Source of the DNA: Nocardioides_B sp964237315
GTDB taxonomy: Bacteria > Actinomycetota > Actinomycetes > Propionibacteriales > Nocardioidaceae
Direction: 5' to 3'
Assembly (NCBI GenBank): GCA_964237315.1
Contig: CAXSHL010000003.1
Span: forward strand, 68,991 to 132,990
Length of the DNA stretch: 64,000 bases
Shown in pieces: positions 61,580 through 64,000 of this stretch; position 1 is the stretch's first letter; every line of letters starts with the position of its first letter. The notes below the pieces were generated by a model. That model was not told the DNA's origin, searched no databases, and saw nothing but the letters and a program-made list of their open reading frames with translations. A program made the position numbers and the translations under genes.

Positions 61580-62535
61580 GGCTGCCTCCCGTCGTCCGGA
61601 GCGACCTCCGGGGCCCCATCCGGCAGGGTCTCCGGCAGGGTCTCCGGCAGGGTCTCCGGCAGGGTCTCCGGCAGGGTCTCCGGCAGGGTCACCGGCAGGG
61701 GCGGAGGCGTCCCACCCCACTCCGGGCATATCGACCGGTGGGCGCACCACCCGCACAGCGCACTCCGGTTCGGCCGCCAGTCGCCGGACTCCCGTGCGGT
61801 GACGATGGCCCGCCACAGCGCCTCGACCTTCCGCTCGGTGGCCAGCAGGTCCTGCTCGTCGGGGGCGTAGCGCAGCAGCTCGCCGCTGCCGAGGTAGATC
61901 AGCTGGAGCATCCGCGGGACCACCCCGCGGGTCCGCCAGATGACGAGTGCGTAGAACTTCATCTGGAACAGCGCCTTGGCCTCGAAGCCCTCACCCGGCG
62001 CCTTGCCCGTCTTGTAGTCGACGACTCGGATCTCGCCTCCCGGCGCGACGTCGAGCCGGTCCACGAAGCCCCGGAGCAGCAGCTTCGAGTCCAGCAGCGT
62101 CTCGACGTACGCCTCCCGCTCCGCCGGCTGCAGCCGGGTGGGGTCCTCGAGGGTGAAGTAGCGGCTGAGCGACTCCCCGCAGGACGCCAGCCAGGCTGCG
62201 ATCTCCGGCCCACCCGCGGTGTCAGCGCCGAACATCTCGGCCACCTCCGGCTCGGCCGCCACCAGCTCGTCCCACGCCGGCGCCAGCAGGTCCGCGGCCC
62301 TGGCCGGCGTGCGGTCCTCGGCCGGCAGGTCGAAGAGGTTCTCGAGCACCCGGTGCACCACTGTGCCGCGGACGGCATTGGGTGAGAACGGCTCGGGCAG
62401 GCGGTCGACCGTGCGGAACCGGAACAGCAGCGGACAGGACATGAAGTCGCTGGCCCGGCTGGGCGACAGCGAGCCCAGCACGTCGACCCCGTCGACAGCC
62501 GTGCGCTCGGCTCGCACCGACGTGTCGCTGTCCAT
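61570..62535 (-). CDS. RecB-family PD-(D/E)XK exonuclease-like protein
   Basis: 321 aa from ATG 62535. SLSPSRASDFMSCPLLFRFR and GTVVHRVLENLF match the N-terminal RecB-nuclease pattern. The active site is LRGFVDRLDVAPGGEIRVVD followed by YKTGKAPGEGFEAKALFQMK (D, then E/VxK). Three cysteines in SALCGWCAHRSICPEWGG with an upstream Cys may bind an Fe-S cluster, as in AddB/Cas4-like nucleases. The C-terminus has six TLPE repeats encoded by a 12-bp tandem repeat. Common in actinobacteria near the proteasome locus. Confidence 0.9.
   Translation of the reverse strand: MDSDTSVRAERTAVDGVDVLGSLSPSRASDFMSCPLLFRFRTVDRLPEPFSPNAVRGTVVHRVLENLFDLPAEDRTPARAADLLAPAWDELVAAEPEVAEMFGADTAGGPEIAAWLASCGESLSRYFTLEDPTRLQPAEREAYVETLLDSKLLLRGFVDRLDVAPGGEIRVVDYKTGKAPGEGFEAKALFQMKFYALVIWRTRGVVPRMLQLIYLGSGELLRYAPDEQDLLATERKVEALWRAIVTARESGDWRPNRSALCGWCAHRSICPEWGGTPPPLPVTLPETLPETLPETLPETLPETLPDGAPEVAPDDGRQPQT
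61621..61701. repeat. 12-bp minisatellite within the RecB-like gene
   Basis: CGGCAGGGTCTC is repeated head to tail from 61621, with the sixth unit ending AC instead of TC and the seventh partial. It encodes the PETL repeats at the protein C-terminus. In-frame length changes would be tolerated. Confidence 0.9.
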
Positions 62536-62649
62536 CTGCTCCCTCACCCGCTGCCTCCAGCCGGGCTCCCGACCCGAAAGCCCCGACAGCAGCGACACTA
62601 GGCGACCGGACCGACAGTCGCCCTCGACCCACCGCGATAGCCTCGAGAC

Positions 62650-63810
62650 GTGGAGCAGCGCACCGGCGACGCCGACCAGTCCGGCCCGCCGACGGCGCGG
62701 CAGCAGCCCGGCACGCTGCGGATCGGTCAGATCGCCGGCGTCGACGTGCTCGTCAGGTCGTCGTGGCTGATCGTGGCGGTGTTCCTGGCCGTCGTCCTCG
62801 CCCCTCGGGTGGAGGAGGCGCAGCCCGGCATCGGCGGCTGGAAGTACGTCGCCGGGGTGGCGTTCGCGGTGCTGCTCTACCTCACGGTGCTCCTGCACGA
62901 GGCCTCGCACGCCCTGATGGCCCAGCACTACGGCCTGCCGGTGAATTCCATCACCCTGCACTTCCTCGGCGGGGTGACCGAGATCGACGGGGAGCCGGAC
63001 ACCCCCGGACGCGAGTTCGGGGTCTCCGTCGTCGGCCCTCTCACCTCGCTCGGTGTCGGACTCGTGTTCTGGGCGCTGCACACCGGCGTCTCCGAGGGAG
63101 TGCTTGGCCTGGCGGTCGGGATGCTCGCCTACGCCAACCTCGTGGTCGGCGTCCTCAACCTGGTCCCAGGACTCCCGCTCGACGGCGGACGCGTGCTCCG
63201 GGCCGGGGTGTGGAAGGCCACCGGCGACCCACACCGAGGGACGATCGTCGCCGGCTGGGGCGGCCGGCTCTTCGCCGTCGTGGTGCTCGCGTTCTTCGTC
63301 GTGATTCCGACCGCCCGGGGTGGGCAGCTAAGCCCGAGCAACATCGTGATCGGGTTCATCATCGCCGCCTTCCTTTGGACCGGGGCGACCCAGTCGATCG
63401 CCTCCGCGCGGGTGCGCCGACGCCTGCCCTCGCTGCGGGCGAGCACCCTGGCCCGCCGTACGCTCGTGGTGCCCGGCGACCTGCCGCTCGCCGAGGCCGT
63501 ACGCCGGGCGCAGGACCAGCAGGCCGGCAGCATCGTGGTGCTCGACACGGCGGGCAGGCCGTCCGGCATCGTCAACGAGGCCGCCGTGCTCGCCACCCCC
63601 GAGGACCGCAAGCCGTGGCTCCCGGTGAGCGCCGTGGCCCGGTCCATCGAGCCCGGGCTGACCTTCCCGGCCAGCCTGTCCGGGGAGCCGCTGATCATGG
63701 CGATGCAGAGGGTGCCGGCCACGGAGTACCTCCTGGTCGACGACGACGGCGGCATCTTCGGCGTCCTGGTGACCCAGGACGTGGACCGGGCCTTCGCCGC
63801 CCACTCCTGA
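62650..63810 (+). CDS. Site-2 protease family membrane metalloprotease with CBS domains
   Basis: 386 aa from GTG 62650. IGQIAGVDVLVRSSWLIVAV is the family start. The zinc site is LLHEASHALMAQHYGLPV (HEASH, H83), with the second-site Asp in LVPGLPLDGGRVLRAGVWKA near residue 178. Six membrane helices are predicted. The soluble C-terminus has two CBS-type modules (RTLVVPGDLPLAEAVRRAQD, AGSIVVLDTAGRPSGIVNEA; VPATEYLLVDDDGGIFGVLV). It cleaves membrane substrates inside the bilayer, perhaps regulated by nucleotide binding to the CBS pair. Usually next to trmI, as here. Confidence 0.94.
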   Translation: MEQRTGDADQSGPPTARQQPGTLRIGQIAGVDVLVRSSWLIVAVFLAVVLAPRVEEAQPGIGGWKYVAGVAFAVLLYLTVLLHEASHALMAQHYGLPVNSITLHFLGGVTEIDGEPDTPGREFGVSVVGPLTSLGVGLVFWALHTGVSEGVLGLAVGMLAYANLVVGVLNLVPGLPLDGGRVLRAGVWKATGDPHRGTIVAGWGGRLFAVVVLAFFVVIPTARGGQLSPSNIVIGFIIAAFLWTGATQSIASARVRRRLPSLRASTLARRTLVVPGDLPLAEAVRRAQDQQAGSIVVLDTAGRPSGIVNEAAVLATPEDRKPWLPVSAVARSIEPGLTFPASLSGEPLIMAMQRVPATEYLLVDDDGGIFGVLVTQDVDRAFAAHS

Positions 63811-63864
63811 GCGGCGGGACCTGAGCCGGCGACCCGACGCCGAGCGTCGTGAGAGGGTGCTCGC

Positions 63865-64000
63865 ATGTCGGCGAACACCTGGTCCGGAGTGCACCGCGGG
63901 CCCCTGGAGCCCGGCGAGTGGGTGCGGCTCACCGACACCAAGGGACGCCGGCACAACATCTGCCTGACCCCCGGCAAGCAGTTCTTCACCAACCGCGGGT
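63865..64000 (+). CDS. trmI: tRNA (adenine-N1)-methyltransferase, N-terminal part (cut by the window end)
   Basis: ATG 63865 opens 45 codons to the window edge: MSANTWSGVHRGPLEPGEWV, then RLTDTKGRRHNICLTPGKQF and FTNRG. This is the N-terminal beta domain of TrmI, which methylates A58 in the T-loop. The catalytic Rossmann domain lies outside. The order site-2 protease - trmI, followed by the proteasome ATPase genes in related genomes, supports the call. Confidence 0.85.
   Translation, partial: MSANTWSGVHRGPLEPGEWVRLTDTKGRRHNICLTPGKQFFTNRG

Overview
The window is GC-rich throughout, uses many GTG starts and packs genes into short operons with ATGA/GTGA stop-start overlaps. It encodes mycothiol ligase MshC, a PAC2-family protein, an SCO1664-type protein, a DUF3090 protein and a TrmI start, a combination typical of Actinobacteria. 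I would place it in or near Nocardioidaceae, by gene content only. It is draft sequence: there is a 10-N gap at 4400-4409, and three conserved genes carry single-base frameshifts.

Left accessory part (1 to about 34 kb). The window opens inside a HerA-like ATPase gene. A DUF2000/AraC divergent pair follows, then a redox operon (VOC protein, 55-aa protein, disulfide oxidoreductase, SDR, redoxin-like protein). Next come a MOSC/ferredoxin-reductase fusion with a tandem NTF2-like protein, a LmbE-type deacetylase, a Clp-N regulator, an AraC/DUF1772 pair, a secreted TAP-type hydrolase, a DHA2 exporter and a PhzF-like gene. From 17.1 to 30 kb lies a coherent block: a four-gene minus-strand operon (patatin-like lipase, MGT-type glycosyltransferase, membrane protein, hydrolase), two MDR-type oxidoreductases, an aldehyde dehydrogenase remnant, a secreted hydrolase and two translationally coupled LAL (large ATP-binding LuxR) regulators. 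Five copies of one motif, CAGTCGGTTGACCGAAGC and variants, lie in front of these units and suggest a local LAL regulon. An MFS/ArsR divergent pair with two matching operators and several small genes follow.

Middle part (33 to 47.5 kb). A diguanylate cyclase is fused to a cobalamin-binding module of CarH type. Then comes an aromatic-catabolism cluster: carboxymuconolactone-decarboxylase-like protein, 3-hydroxyisobutyrate-dehydrogenase-like protein, bicupin, flavin reductase, an ATPase-SARP regulator, and the operon NTF2-like / intradiol dioxygenase / NrtS-like / HpaB-type monooxygenase / SDR, with a RibF-like FMN adenylyltransferase next to it. Monooxygenase plus flavin reductase plus ring-cleavage dioxygenase fits hydroxylation and cleavage of a phenol. 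The NrtS-like gene hints at a nitrophenol, which would release nitrite.

Right part (47.5 to 64 kb). Beyond a tRNA-Leu(GAG) and a truncated PIN-domain gene the content becomes conserved actinobacterial core: M20 peptidase, DUF5703, aldo/keto reductase, UppP, CorA, histidine phosphatase, DUF3090, SCO1664, mshC, PAC2, metH, HAD phosphatase, RecB-like nuclease, site-2 protease and trmI (cut by the window end). Between mshC and the PAC2 gene is an unusual array of nine 18-bp repeats: four in one orientation, then five inverted, each series with an exact 32-bp period.
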